Shown here in pieces: positions 26,698-35,475 of a stretch of 64,000 bases of DNA. Below the pieces are notes generated by a model, which was not told where the DNA came from, made no database searches, and saw nothing but the letters and a program-made list of their open reading frames with translations. Position 1 is the stretch's first letter, and each line of letters opens with the position of its first letter. Origin of the DNA: Lewinellaceae bacterium (GTDB taxonomy: Bacteria > Bacteroidota > Bacteroidia > Chitinophagales > Saprospiraceae); assembly GCA_020636315.1 (NCBI GenBank), contig JACJYA010000002.1, positions 496,001 to 560,000 on the forward strand. The letters run 5' to 3'. The position numbers and the translations under genes are program-made.

Positions 26698-27582
26698 ATG
26701 TCTTTCAGGTCAGGTAGAATCGAAGGGTTAAAAGGAATAGACCTTTCCAACAAAAGCCAGAAGGAACTGAGCAGTTTGTTCCACGAAGTATTGAAAAACG
26801 GCATGCACGGCCTATGTTACAGCGCTTATGAAGAAGGCCAGAAACCGGGCTCTATACTCACGGAGGAGCAAATACGGCGCCGCATGGCCATCATCGCGCC
26901 TTATACGAAGTGGATCCGTTCCTTTTCCTGTATTGAAGGCAACGAACTGATTCCGGTGATCGCTCGTGAATTCGGGTTAAAAACGCTGGTCGGCGCCTGG
27001 CTGGGCGATGATAAACAGTTGATCGAAGAGGAAATTGCCGGCCTGGCCAAACTGGCCAAAGAAGGTTACGTGGATATTGCCGCCGTCGGCAATGAGGTCA
27101 TGTACCGAAAGGACCTGACGGAAGAAGAACTGCTCAGATACATTGCCCGGGTCAAAGAAGCATTGCCCGGTACTACGGTAGGATACGTTGACGCCTACTA
27201 CGAATTCAGCGCCCATCCGAACATTACAGCTGCCTGCGATGTTATTCTAGCCAATTGTTACCCCTACTGGGAAGGCTGCCACATCGACTATTCTCTGATG
27301 CACATCAAACAGATGTATTATCAGGCCTTACACGCCGGACAGGGAAAGAAGGTGATCATCACCGAAACCGGATGGCCAAGCCAGGGCACGGGCCTGGGCG
27401 ACGCCCAGCCATCCCAGGAAAATGCGTTGAGGTATTTCCTGAATGTGCAGCAATGGGCTGCCCGGGAAGGCATCGAAATGTTCTATTTCTCTTCCTTCGA
27501 CGAAGCCTGGAAAACCGGGCCGGAAGGCGATGTAGGCGCCTATTGGGGATTGTGGGACGCCCGGGGGAACCTCAAATTCTAA
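26698..27582 (+). CDS. GH17 beta-1,3-glucan hydrolase, cytoplasmic
   Basis: The 294-residue enzyme lacks a signal peptide. It has the GH17 acid/base E133 in AAVGNEVMY and nucleophile E223 in IITETGWPS, and shares WIRSFSC.EGNELIP, VGYVDAYY and FYFSSFDE with the C-terminal half of the preceding symporter fusion. It probably trims imported beta-1,3-oligosaccharides, or transfers glycosyl units, inside the cell. The two genes look like a duplication in which one copy became joined to the transporter. Confidence 0.88.
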   Translation: MSFRSGRIEGLKGIDLSNKSQKELSSLFHEVLKNGMHGLCYSAYEEGQKPGSILTEEQIRRRMAIIAPYTKWIRSFSCIEGNELIPVIAREFGLKTLVGAWLGDDKQLIEEEIAGLAKLAKEGYVDIAAVGNEVMYRKDLTEEELLRYIARVKEALPGTTVGYVDAYYEFSAHPNITAACDVILANCYPYWEGCHIDYSLMHIKQMYYQALHAGQGKKVIITETGWPSQGTGLGDAQPSQENALRYFLNVQQWAAREGIEMFYFSSFDEAWKTGPEGDVGAYWGLWDARGNLKF

Positions 27583-27615
27583 GGCGCCGATTCAAAACCT
27601 CGAATCCAGTGGCAG

Positions 27616-27661
27616 AAAATGCCCTGTTTTGCCCCGGGCCTAAAGGGGGACAGGGCATTTT
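27616..27661 (+). terminator. Hairpin with 11-bp stem (covarying family member 1)
   Basis: AAAATGCCCTG pairs with CAGGGCATTTT around a 24-base loop containing GCCCCGGGCCTAAAGG. It lies between two GH17 genes. A same-length hairpin at 63545-63590 differs at three adjacent stem pairs, all compensated. The A-rich left arm and T-rich right arm would allow intrinsic termination in either direction. Confidence 0.65.
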
Positions 27662-27704
27662 CAATTGATGCTGAATAGTTACATTTTAAAAAGAAATATC
27701 ACCC

Positions 27705-28637
27705 ATGGATCATTCTGAAAAACTGCCCTTCCCGTATGATCGGGCCATCTGTTACTCCGGATTCCGGGAAGGGCAACACCCCGGAGGCCACTACCCCACC
27801 TATGACCAGGTCAGGGAAGACCTGTTGATCCTTCAGGGACACTGGAAATATTTACGCCTGTACGATTGTGACCAGCATAGTGAGGCCGTACTGGAGGTCA
27901 TTCGCAAAGAAAAGCTCGACTTCAAGGTGATGCTGGGAGCGTTCATCGAAGCCGAGATGAACAACTTTGGCTGCCCCTGGGGAGGCGGGGTTTATTCAGA
28001 AGAACAGTTGAAAAAGAACCGCACCGAAAACCTGAAACGCATCAACCGCCTGGTCGAACTGGCCAATCAGTACCCGGATATCATCTGTGCGCTGTCATCC
28101 GGTAATGAAGCCTGCGTGGACTGGACCGACCACTATGTACCGGTTGATCGCGTGGTGGAATACACAAAACTGATCAAAAAAGGGGCTAAACAGCCTGTTA
28201 CCTTCTGTGAAAACTATGTTCCCTGGCTGAGTAAACTGAAACCTTTAGCTAAAGTAGTCGATTTCATTTCCATCCATACTTACCCCGTCTGGGAATACAA
28301 GCACATCCACGAAGCGCTCGGCTACACCAAAGACAACTACTATTCCATTGCCAACTTATACCCCGGTAAAGCGACTGTGATCACCGAAGCCGGCTGGACG
28401 ACCAACTCCAATGGCCGAGGCATTGATGCTGAACACGTCAATGAAGAAATGCAAAAAGCCTATTATGACGACCTTATGGAATGGACGGACTCCGAACGTA
28501 TCCTCACCTTTGTATTCGAAGCCTTCGACGAACCCTGGAAAGGATCTCCCCACCCCATGGAACCCGAAAAACACTGGGGCTTGTTTAAGGTGGACCGCAC
28601 CCCAAAAATGGCCGTCCGTGATCTGGTAAGGCATTAA
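27705..28637 (+). CDS. GH17 family glycosidase, cytoplasmic, last gene of the glucan locus
   Basis: The 310-residue protein lacks a signal peptide and carries acid/base E135 in SSGNEACVDW and nucleophile E228 in VITEAGWTT. It is closer in style to the broken lipoprotein GH17 at 15748 (CYSGFREGQ, ISIHTYPV, FEAFDEPWKG) than to the enzyme just upstream. It may act on other chain lengths or on branched pieces; this is inferred. Its start is at ATG 27705, after the hairpin at 27616-27661. Confidence 0.85.
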   Translation: MDHSEKLPFPYDRAICYSGFREGQHPGGHYPTYDQVREDLLILQGHWKYLRLYDCDQHSEAVLEVIRKEKLDFKVMLGAFIEAEMNNFGCPWGGGVYSEEQLKKNRTENLKRINRLVELANQYPDIICALSSGNEACVDWTDHYVPVDRVVEYTKLIKKGAKQPVTFCENYVPWLSKLKPLAKVVDFISIHTYPVWEYKHIHEALGYTKDNYYSIANLYPGKATVITEAGWTTNSNGRGIDAEHVNEEMQKAYYDDLMEWTDSERILTFVFEAFDEPWKGSPHPMEPEKHWGLFKVDRTPKMAVRDLVRH

Positions 28638-28693
28638 CGATAATTATTGCGGTGTTCGGGTGGCATGGCATGGGACTGGTTATGGTTTTTGAG

Positions 28694-28728
28694 GTTTCTG
28701 GTTTCTGGGTTTCTGGTTTCTGGGTTTC
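28694..28728 (+). repeat. Short tandem repeat, 15-bp unit
   Basis: The unit TTTCTGGTTTCTGGG occurs twice in a row plus a partial third copy, in the gap between the last GH17 gene and the convergent GNAT gene. Confidence 0.7.
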
Positions 28729-28747
28729 ATTACCCTCTCCCTCCCTC

Positions 28748-29233
28748 TCATCCCAACCTCAGCTCAAACTCCAGCTCATGCCTGATCGGTATCCCCTCCT
28801 GGCCTGTAGCCGGTATCCCCGGCTTCAGCTTTCGGGATTCCTCCAGGGCATTGCGGTGCAGGGCCGCCAGGTTGAAGCCCCGTTTCTGGTAAAAGCGAAA
28901 AGCGCGGATGTTGTCGTTGGTGGTGATCATCCATACCCGGGAGCAGCCGAGGTGGCGCGCCCGTTCCACCGCCAGTTCTATCAGCCGGGAGCCCACCCCC
29001 TGTTCCCGCTCGCGGCTGTCCAGCAGGGTGACCTCCATCTCGCCGTTCTGCACGGTGTAAGTGACTACCCCAACCAGAACGCCACCCCTTTCCGCCCGGA
29101 AGCCCTCCTGCCGGGCGGGATAATGAGCCTGCCCTCGCGAAACCATCACATCTCCACCCCAAAACTCGCGGATAAAGTGCTGAAGGCGGGGGCGGTGCGC
29201 CTCTTCAATCTCCGAAAAAGTGTATTTTTCCAT
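28748..29233 (-). CDS. GNAT-family N-acetyltransferase
   Basis: The 161-residue cytoplasmic protein has the GNAT acetyl-CoA loop REREQGVGSRLIELA at about residues 75-90, followed by TNDNIRAFRFYQKRGF, typical of motif B. The acceptor is not known. The C-terminus has an unusual Pro/Glu-rich tail (IPATGQEGIPIRHELEFELRLG). It is convergent with the glucan locus and divergent from the gene at 29337. Confidence 0.88.
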   Translation of the reverse strand: MEKYTFSEIEEAHRPRLQHFIREFWGGDVMVSRGQAHYPARQEGFRAERGGVLVGVVTYTVQNGEMEVTLLDSREREQGVGSRLIELAVERARHLGCSRVWMITTNDNIRAFRFYQKRGFNLAALHRNALEESRKLKPGIPATGQEGIPIRHELEFELRLG

Positions 29234-29336
29234 GGCTTAAATTTAAGAGTTTGTTAAAAAAAAGTATCCTTGTAACTTCCTGGTTACCCAGTTCGTCACC
29301 CCGGGGAAACAATCTACATTCACCTAAAACAGAATC

Positions 29337-31322
29337 ATGCGACTGTTAACAGCAACCCTTCTGCTGCTCTGGAGCAGCCTGGCGTACAGCCAGATCCTTA
29401 CCATCACCGGAACAGTTCAGGATGCCGATAACGGCAAGCCGCTGGCTTATGCCCATGTCGGCATCCCGGAAAAGGGCATCGGCACCGTGACCGGAGAAGA
29501 CGGCTCTTTCACGCTGAAAGTACCGGAAGGCTACCGGCAGTCCAAACTCTCAGTTTCCTTCATCGGTTACGCCACCTATGAGCACCCGCTGAGCGGCCTG
29601 AGCAACCCCGTCACCATCCGGATCAAGGCCGTGCCGTCTGTCCTGCAGGAGGTCGTCGTCATGGACGAACGGGCAGTAGAAGACATCATCCGGCGGGCCG
29701 TCCGCCGCATTCCCGACAATTATCCGCCCCGCCCCACCTCTGTTACCGCCTTTTACCGGGAGTCGAGGACCAATGCGGTGCAGGAGTACCTCTACATGGC
29801 CGAAGGCGTACTGGATGTGTATAAAACCAGCTACCGCAACAGCAAGGAAGGACAGGTGGGGCTCATTCAGGGCCGCAAGGTCATCCTTTCGGCTGAAGAG
29901 GTGGAGCAGCACTCCGGTTTTTCCTCCGGCCACATGGCCGCCCACCGGTTCGACTTTGTAAAAAACCGGGAGGACTTTATCGACGAAGCCTACTTTGACG
30001 ATTATAAATACTGGATCGAATCCATCACCTATTATGAAGGAAAACCCGTCTATGTGATCGGTTTCGGCCGGGCCGAGGGCGGAAAAGGCCGCATGAAAGG
30101 CTCCATTTATATAGACACCCTCTCTTATGCCTTTCTGCGCGCCCGGTTCGAAATATTGCCGGAAGGGTTGCGCAAGATCGACGACTATCCACTCTATGCC
30201 GGCAACTGGAAAGCCAACCGCTATACCGTCAACTACCGGAAAGTGGGGGAAGAATGGTACTTCAGCAATGCCCTGCGGGAAGGAGTTTACCGCGATGGAG
30301 GGGTTTACAGCAACGAGATCGCCATTACGGAGATACAACCCGGGCGGGGTGAGCCTGTCCCCTATCTGGAACGCCTCAACCGTGGCGATGAATTTCTCGA
30401 TATTACCGGCGAATATGACGAAAACTTCTGGAACAACTACAATACCACCCCGCTCAGCTCGGGGTTGAGGGAAACGGTCGTTCAGATGCGCAACCAGGAA
30501 AAAGCGCAGGAGGTATTCGACAGCCTTTTCATTGCCCGCCTGCAAACCCGGCGTGATTCCGTACTCCGGGCCAACAGCGAAGGTTCGGAATTCATGGGCA
30601 AAGCCACTCCTCCCATGGAAAAGCCGGACGGCTTCAAGTGGCGTTTCCAGACCGTGGTTGGATCCGGAGCCCATTTCCTGGAAACTGGAGCTGCCGGCAT
30701 GCGGGCTGCTTTCCTGGAACATGCCGACGGGCCGGCCATCCTCGATGCCTCCGATGAATGGGTTACCCGAAGCTTCGAACCCATCGCCCACCTGGATTTC
30801 AACCTCTTCTTCCGCCCCAATTTGTTCATTCGCGGCGGCTGGTCGCGCGACCTGTGGAACAGCGTTTACCGGGAACGATCACTGGGCGTGGGTACACAGG
30901 TCAACCTCTCAAAGGGGAGGCCGTTCTTCGTGCGGGCGGTGGCGCAGCACAGCCACCTCAAGTACGCCCGAAAGATCGGTGCGGCAGAGAATGATTATGG
31001 AAAATTCAAGGCAGACAAAAAACGCTTCAACGCCGACAGGATCAACCTTTACTACGGCAGCCGGATCCACAGCCTCAAATTATCTCTGGAGCTTGCCCTG
31101 GAGCTCCACCCCGGGCAGGAATTGTTTATCCGGGGAGGATATATGCTTCCCTTCGCCCGGCAGCAGCACGTCTATCTGAAAGAGCGCCGGCAACTCTTTA
31201 ACAAGAAAGAACGCCTGCCGCTGGATGACAGAATACTGGTGGAGCGAAACGGGGAACCCTATGACGGAAGGGTGACGCCGGAACAGTCGTTCCTGGTGAC
31301 GGTGGGGCTGGTGTTTAAGTAA
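29337..31322 (+). CDS. Carboxypeptidase-regulatory-like domain protein, outer-membrane associated
   Basis: The 661-residue protein has a signal peptide (cut near AYSQ, about 19) and a CarboxypepD_reg-like domain (about 22-105, ITGTVQDADNGKPLAYAHVGI). A long mixed region follows, where PPRPTSVTAFYRES and SAEEVEQHSG are the most distinctive parts. The last 170 residues have a beta-strand pattern (IAHLDFNLFFRPNLFIRGGW, LELALELHPGQELFIRGGY). It is not a full TonB receptor because no plug is seen. The function is unknown; it may sit in the outer membrane. Confidence 0.7.
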   Translation: MRLLTATLLLLWSSLAYSQILTITGTVQDADNGKPLAYAHVGIPEKGIGTVTGEDGSFTLKVPEGYRQSKLSVSFIGYATYEHPLSGLSNPVTIRIKAVPSVLQEVVVMDERAVEDIIRRAVRRIPDNYPPRPTSVTAFYRESRTNAVQEYLYMAEGVLDVYKTSYRNSKEGQVGLIQGRKVILSAEEVEQHSGFSSGHMAAHRFDFVKNREDFIDEAYFDDYKYWIESITYYEGKPVYVIGFGRAEGGKGRMKGSIYIDTLSYAFLRARFEILPEGLRKIDDYPLYAGNWKANRYTVNYRKVGEEWYFSNALREGVYRDGGVYSNEIAITEIQPGRGEPVPYLERLNRGDEFLDITGEYDENFWNNYNTTPLSSGLRETVVQMRNQEKAQEVFDSLFIARLQTRRDSVLRANSEGSEFMGKATPPMEKPDGFKWRFQTVVGSGAHFLETGAAGMRAAFLEHADGPAILDASDEWVTRSFEPIAHLDFNLFFRPNLFIRGGWSRDLWNSVYRERSLGVGTQVNLSKGRPFFVRAVAQHSHLKYARKIGAAENDYGKFKADKKRFNADRINLYYGSRIHSLKLSLELALELHPGQELFIRGGYMLPFARQQHVYLKERRQLFNKKERLPLDDRILVERNGEPYDGRVTPEQSFLVTVGLVFK

Positions 31323-31671
31323 AGAAGGGTTTTTGATGTTTGGTTTGCGATGTGAGCGCTCAGCAATCAACGCAGGACTGTTCAAAGTTTCTGGTTTATG
31401 AGTTCCTGGTTCCCTGGAAACCAGCGGGTTAGCGTGACCCGGACACACTTATTTGAACTATCCCCTGGAAACCGGCCCATCTTCGTGCCTCAGCCGGGTA
31501 AAAAACTATGAACAGTCTCAAACATCGCAAATCGCACCTAACCCACGAATAAAAACCATTGAGTAAGCACATGGGCACAATTAGTGAGACACAAAGTGCC
31601 GTCGCCGTCTAATGTGCTGGTATTCAATCATTCAGTCATTCATTAATTCAGTCCATGTACTTACTTAAAGC
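31323..31671. other. Gene-free gap with repeats between convergent genes
   Basis: These 349 bases hold copy B of the dispersed repeat (31375-31464), an inverted partner of its left end (31504-31518), and a 45-bp sequence (about 31620-31664, ending TTAATTCAGTCCATGTACTTAC) that recurs at about 46137-46177. No gene is seen. Confidence 0.65.
31375..31464 (+). repeat. Dispersed ~87-bp repeat, copy B
   Basis: It begins GGACTGTTCAAAGTTT and ends GGACACACTTATTTGAACTAT, as in copies A and C. A second, inverted left end (GACTGTTCATAGTTT read on the minus strand) stands at 31504-31518. TTTGCGATGT beside each end is also inverted, so this copy forms a larger foldback of about 180 bp. Confidence 0.7.
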
Positions 31672-32310
31672 TCAATTCCTCAACAGGCTATCAACGGGCG
31701 CTTCAATTCCACCATTTTCCACTACCATTTCCCAGCCGGCGGACTCTATCATAAAGCGCATGACGTCCAGCATCTGGTTGCCCTCTTTGCGGGCTTCGTC
31801 GATCAGGCGGCTTTCCTGTGCCTTTTTGCGGAGGACTGCTTTGGCATTTTTGTTGATGCGGGTATAGTCCTCAGGGGTAAAACTATTGAAGAAACTCTCC
31901 TCCAGGTTTTTGTATTCCACTTCATGGTCGATGGAGAGGATGCGGGGTTCGGGAAGGTTGCCGATAATAATGCGGCGCTGCAGGCTGTCAACGGTGATGC
32001 TGATCTTTTCCATGTCGTAGCCCACCAATACCTTCCCGGTAACGTGAAGGATGGCCTGCTTGGAAAAGCGCCAGGTGCTGGGAAACGGCATGTAAACGGT
32101 AAAATTCCGAATGTTGGCCTCATCGTACAGCTCGCTGAAGTGGCCTTCCACCGTGACCAGTTTGCGCACCTTGCTCACCTTTTCCAGCAGTACAGTGGAC
32201 TGGCTGCGGATCTCTTTTTCCGCCTGTTGGCGAAAAAAAAGGCTGGCGGCCCAGAAGCCCAGCCCGAAGACGGCGAGCAGGCCGATGATGGCTAAGGTTC
32301 TTTTGATCAT
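31672..32310 (-). CDS. DUF4230 domain protein, membrane-anchored
   Basis: The product has one N-terminal membrane segment (MIKRTLAIIGLLAVFGLGFW) and a soluble domain of the DUF4230 type (LVTVEGHFSELYD, ISITVDSLQRRIII, NLPEPRILSIDHEVEY). The function is unknown; such proteins are usually single-pass and face the periplasm. The frame is open back to 32418, but that stretch encodes a repetitive Ser/Pro/Asp peptide from simple-sequence DNA (GATTCGGGAGTCGG units), so ATG 32310 is the better start. It is last in a three-gene minus-strand group. Confidence 0.75.
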   Translation of the reverse strand: MIKRTLAIIGLLAVFGLGFWAASLFFRQQAEKEIRSQSTVLLEKVSKVRKLVTVEGHFSELYDEANIRNFTVYMPFPSTWRFSKQAILHVTGKVLVGYDMEKISITVDSLQRRIIIGNLPEPRILSIDHEVEYKNLEESFFNSFTPEDYTRINKNAKAVLRKKAQESRLIDEARKEGNQMLDVMRFMIESAGWEMVVENGGIEAPVDSLLRN

Positions 32311-32436
32311 TGGATGGTTGATTCGGGATTCGTTGATTCGGGAGTCGGGAGTCGTTGATTCGGGAGTCGGCAGATGGTCCGGACAAACGATTCCCGAATA
32401 CACGATGCCCGAATACACAAATAACGATTCCCAAAA

Positions 32437-33306
32437 TCACTCCCGTTCCGAGGCCAGGTCATAGCGCAGGCCGTTGTACTCTTTCAGAACGGCTTTCACC
32501 GAGCCGACGGACACCGGAGATTCAATAATGAGCGGGATCTTGTTCTTATCGTCGGAAGCCCAGACATTCATGGCAGCCCCACCTTCGCCGAAGACGTAGC
32601 CGGAGATCACCTCCGGGCTGAACTTGATCGTATTGAAACGCCCCAGGCCTTTTACTTTGACATTCTCTTCCTTACCCTGATATTCTACCTTGAGAGGCCA
32701 GACTTCTTTATCCATAAATATTTTCACCGGTATCCTTACGCCTGGCTGGTAATCCTCAAATGCAATGTTCCGGGTATAATAAATAATGGAGAGAATGTCG
32801 TGCATACAATTCTCGACGTCATATTCTGAAAGTTCAGCTGTTTCTTTCGACTTGCCGCGCAGAGAATAGGCTTTTGCCCGGCTTTGGTCGAAGGTCACTT
32901 TATCATACAGCCGGTATTTGCCTTCATGGACATCCCGGATAGAGATGACGGGCAGCAGGGTGTTCTTATCCACATAGGTGTCGTATTGGTCGCGTACCTT
33001 ATAGAACCATTCATAAGACTTGTAGGTGCTGCCGGAAGCGGAAAGGTGGTACTGGTCATCCTTTTCTTTGACCCTAAAGGTTACCTCGCCGGCGGCCAGC
33101 CAGATAAAGTTCCAGTTGTAGTATAATTTGTAAGTGATTGTCTCCCCATGCCGGAAGGAATTGTTGTAAATACTGCAGGGAGAGACCTCCTCGATCAATT
33201 GGGGAGGTTCATCCTTATTCCACTCCGTTCTTTCAGGAGCGGAAAAAGCCATCAGAAGTATCAGTATAGTGCCTATCAGGCTCATTCTGAACAACTTCAA
33301 TTTCAT
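32437..33306 (-). CDS. DUF3108 domain protein, exported
   Basis: The 289-residue protein has a signal-like N-terminus (LIGTILILLMAFSAP). Its body matches the DUF3108 pattern: GETITYKLYYNWNFIWLAAGEVTF near the start, then YDTYVDKNTLLP, FDQSRAKAYS and VKGLGRFNTIKFSPEV. The family is periplasmic with no settled function. The start overlaps the end of the upstream flippase-like gene by 74 bases, so the two are translated from one message. Confidence 0.82.
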   Translation of the reverse strand: MKLKLFRMSLIGTILILLMAFSAPERTEWNKDEPPQLIEEVSPCSIYNNSFRHGETITYKLYYNWNFIWLAAGEVTFRVKEKDDQYHLSASGSTYKSYEWFYKVRDQYDTYVDKNTLLPVISIRDVHEGKYRLYDKVTFDQSRAKAYSLRGKSKETAELSEYDVENCMHDILSIIYYTRNIAFEDYQPGVRIPVKIFMDKEVWPLKVEYQGKEENVKVKGLGRFNTIKFSPEVISGYVFGEGGAAMNVWASDDKNKIPLIIESPVSVGSVKAVLKEYNGLRYDLASERE

Positions 33307-34288
33307 AACCTAATGATTTTAAGACATTTATTCTGAAGATCACGGCCATTCCAAGTAACGAGGGCAGGCACAGGTTTATTATAAAAAGAGTGAAGGTAGC
33401 GGCCAGGATTGCTACATCCTGGCTGTTATTTACTCCCAGAGACAGCAGAGCAGCTTCTCCCCGCGCCAGCAGGCCAAGGGCCGGAGGCAGGGGAATGCTG
33501 GTTTGTATTAAGAATATCGTAGCAATGCCGGCCAACGCTGCCCCCACCGGAATGGTAACGCCAAAAAAGGCCAGCAGGCAAAAATACTGGAGGCAGTAGG
33601 TAGCGTACCGCGCGGCTGCCAGCCCCAGAGCGGCTGCCAGGGAGCTGGGCTGATATCGCTTCAGCAACAGGATCACCCGCAGGGCTTTCCTCGGCAGAGG
33701 CAAATTCCGGCTCATCGTGCTTAACCAGCCGATATTAAAGAACAGCAGGTACAAAATTCCCATAAAAGCTACAGCCAGCCACCAAAAGCCGTCGAACAGG
33801 AGCATGGCCTTTCCATAATAGAGCCCGGCCACATAAAGAGCGCCCACAACTCCGAAGCCGATAAGCACCAGCAACTGCGCCACACTCCCCACTACAGCCG
33901 CCATTATGGCATGCCAGTTGTATTGAGCCGGCACTGCCAGCACGCGCCCTCCGTAGTCCCCAATGCGGTTGGGGGTAAACAGGGAAAGCGCTACCCCGGC
34001 CATCACTCCGGTAAAGGCCCGCAGAAAAGGCATCTTCCAGAAAGGCAGCAGCAGACGCCGCCATTTTTCCGTTTCAAGAGCCCAATTGACCGGGAGCAAC
34101 AGGAAAACAGCCAAAAGCCATGGCCAGTTCACTTTCCATAACGGCCCCCGCAGGGCCTTCAGTGCGAGGAAAAACCCTCCATCCTCAAAAACCTGCCGGT
34201 ATAGAGTAAACATCAGAACAGCTGCAATTGTGCCCTTCAGCAGCCAATTGATAAGTATAAAGGCCTTTTTTTTCGGAGGCTTTTGCAT
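33233..34288 (-). CDS. Lysylphosphatidylglycerol-synthase-like transmembrane (flippase-type) protein
   Basis: The 351-residue inner-membrane protein has about eight hydrophobic segments. It shows features of the LPG synthase membrane-domain family (UPF0104): FTPNRIGDYGGR near residue 110, and a GVVGALYVAGLYYG-like region. It lacks the soluble aminoacyl-transfer domain, so lipid or glycan movement across the membrane is more likely than lysyl transfer. The C-terminal tail (QNEPDRHYTDTSDGFFRS) is encoded in the 74-base overlap with the next gene. Confidence 0.78.
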   Translation of the reverse strand: MQKPPKKKAFILINWLLKGTIAAVLMFTLYRQVFEDGGFFLALKALRGPLWKVNWPWLLAVFLLLPVNWALETEKWRRLLLPFWKMPFLRAFTGVMAGVALSLFTPNRIGDYGGRVLAVPAQYNWHAIMAAVVGSVAQLLVLIGFGVVGALYVAGLYYGKAMLLFDGFWWLAVAFMGILYLLFFNIGWLSTMSRNLPLPRKALRVILLLKRYQPSSLAAALGLAAARYATYCLQYFCLLAFFGVTIPVGAALAGIATIFLIQTSIPLPPALGLLARGEAALLSLGVNNSQDVAILAATFTLFIINLCLPSLLGMAVIFRINVLKSLGYEIEVVQNEPDRHYTDTSDGFFRS

Positions 34289-34423
34289 GGTTTACCGGCT
34301 TGACAAAACAAAAGTATTGAAAGCTTTTGTTTTATCCATAGTTTTAAGGTACCTTGTAGTAATGGGATGATCGAAAACGGAGTTTCCCCCATCCCGAATT
34401 CATAAAACTCTATTATTGGACGT

Positions 34424-34990
34424 TTGGAAGCGAAAAAAGATACCTACCGCCTACTCGGCATTGACCCCGGCACCAATATTCTGGGGTATGCCATTATTGA
34501 AGTGGAGAACAAAAAACCGCGGTTACTCGACATGGGGGTGGTTTATCTGAAAAAAATGCAGGACCATCAGGATAAATTACAGCACATCTTCGAGCGCCTG
34601 CAAAGTATTATCGATATCTATCAGCCTCGCGAAATGGCAATCGAGGCCCCCTTTTACGGCAAAAACCCGCAGTCGATGCTCAAACTTGGCCGGGCGCAGG
34701 GAGTGGCCATTGCCGCCGCCATCACCAAAGGCGTCCGGATCACCGAATACTCTCCCAAAAAGATCAAACAGTCCGTCACAGGCAATGGCAATGCCGCCAA
34801 AGAACAGGTGGCCGCCATGCTCTCCAATATCCTGGACTTCAAGCTCGACAACTACTACCTCGATGCGACCGATGCGCTGGCCACTGCCATCTGCCATTTC
34901 TACCAGTCAGGCAGCATACTTAGTGGAAAAAAACGATATAACGACTGGAGCAGCTTCCTCAAAGACAACCCGGATAGAGGGAAGGAGTGA
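34424..34990 (+). CDS. ruvC: Holliday junction resolvase RuvC
   Basis: The 188-residue nuclease cuts Holliday junctions during recombination and repair. All four acidic catalytic residues are present: D14 in GIDPGT, E74 in AIEAPFYG, and D147 and D150 in DATDALA. The frame starts at TTG 34424; no ATG lies in a suitable place before GIDPG, so TTG is accepted. No ruvA or ruvB gene is in the window. Confidence 0.95.
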   Translation: MEAKKDTYRLLGIDPGTNILGYAIIEVENKKPRLLDMGVVYLKKMQDHQDKLQHIFERLQSIIDIYQPREMAIEAPFYGKNPQSMLKLGRAQGVAIAAAITKGVRITEYSPKKIKQSVTGNGNAAKEQVAAMLSNILDFKLDNYYLDATDALATAICHFYQSGSILSGKKRYNDWSSFLKDNPDRGKE

Positions 34991-35069
34991 GGGATTGAAT
35001 TAACGAAGGAATGAATGATTCGCAGAACCCAATTCAATCATTCCCTCATTCCTTCATTCCCTCATTCCT
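34980..35069. terminator. Inverted repeat between convergent ruvC and HIT genes
   Basis: The DNA on both sides of CGCAGAACCC reads nearly the same in inverse, for example GAGGGATTGAATT on the left and AATTCAATCATTCCCTC on the right, with repeated CATTCC units. It covers both stop codons and could act as a two-way terminator. Confidence 0.4.
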
Positions 35070-35460
35070 TATATTTCTTCCGTATAGCCTCGGCCAGTTC
35101 CGCCAGTTCTTCCTGCGAGGGAGAAAGTTTCGGATTGGAAAAGTTCATATCCCCGATATCGTTGATGGGAATGAGATGAACGTGAGCGTGGGGGACTTCC
35201 AGGCCGATCACGGAGACTCCGATCCTTTCACAGGGTACTACCGCTTCGATGGCCTTGGCCACGCGTTTAGCGAAGGCCATCAGGCCCGCAAGCTGATCGT
35301 CTTCAATATCAAAAATGTAATCGACCTCCTTTTTGGGGATGGCCAGGACGTGCCCCCTGGCCAGGGGGTTGATATCCAGAAAGGCCAGGTAATCATTGGT
35401 TTCTGCTACCTTATGAGCAGGAATATCTCCCTGAACGATCTTGGTGAAAATACTTGGCAT
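35062..35460 (-). CDS. HIT-family nucleotide-binding protein
   Basis: The 132-residue cytoplasmic protein has the histidine-triad motif HAHVHLIPI at about residues 96-104 and the family start (SIFTKIVQGDIPAHKVAE). Such proteins hydrolyse AMP-amino or similar nucleotide bonds. It is 15 bases downstream of greA on the same strand and is likely co-transcribed with it. Confidence 0.93.
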   Translation of the reverse strand: MPSIFTKIVQGDIPAHKVAETNDYLAFLDINPLARGHVLAIPKKEVDYIFDIEDDQLAGLMAFAKRVAKAIEAVVPCERIGVSVIGLEVPHAHVHLIPINDIGDMNFSNPKLSPSQEELAELAEAIRKKYKE

Positions 35461-35475
35461 GCCAGGAGGTATTTT

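Noticed and set aside
28694..28728. A CRISPR-like array
   Set aside because: It is a 15-bp unit repeated about two and a half times with no spacers and no cas gene nearby.
29550..30791. A 413-codon minus-strand frame
   Set aside because: It is antisense to the CarboxypepD_reg-like protein and shows no signal, membrane or catalytic features.
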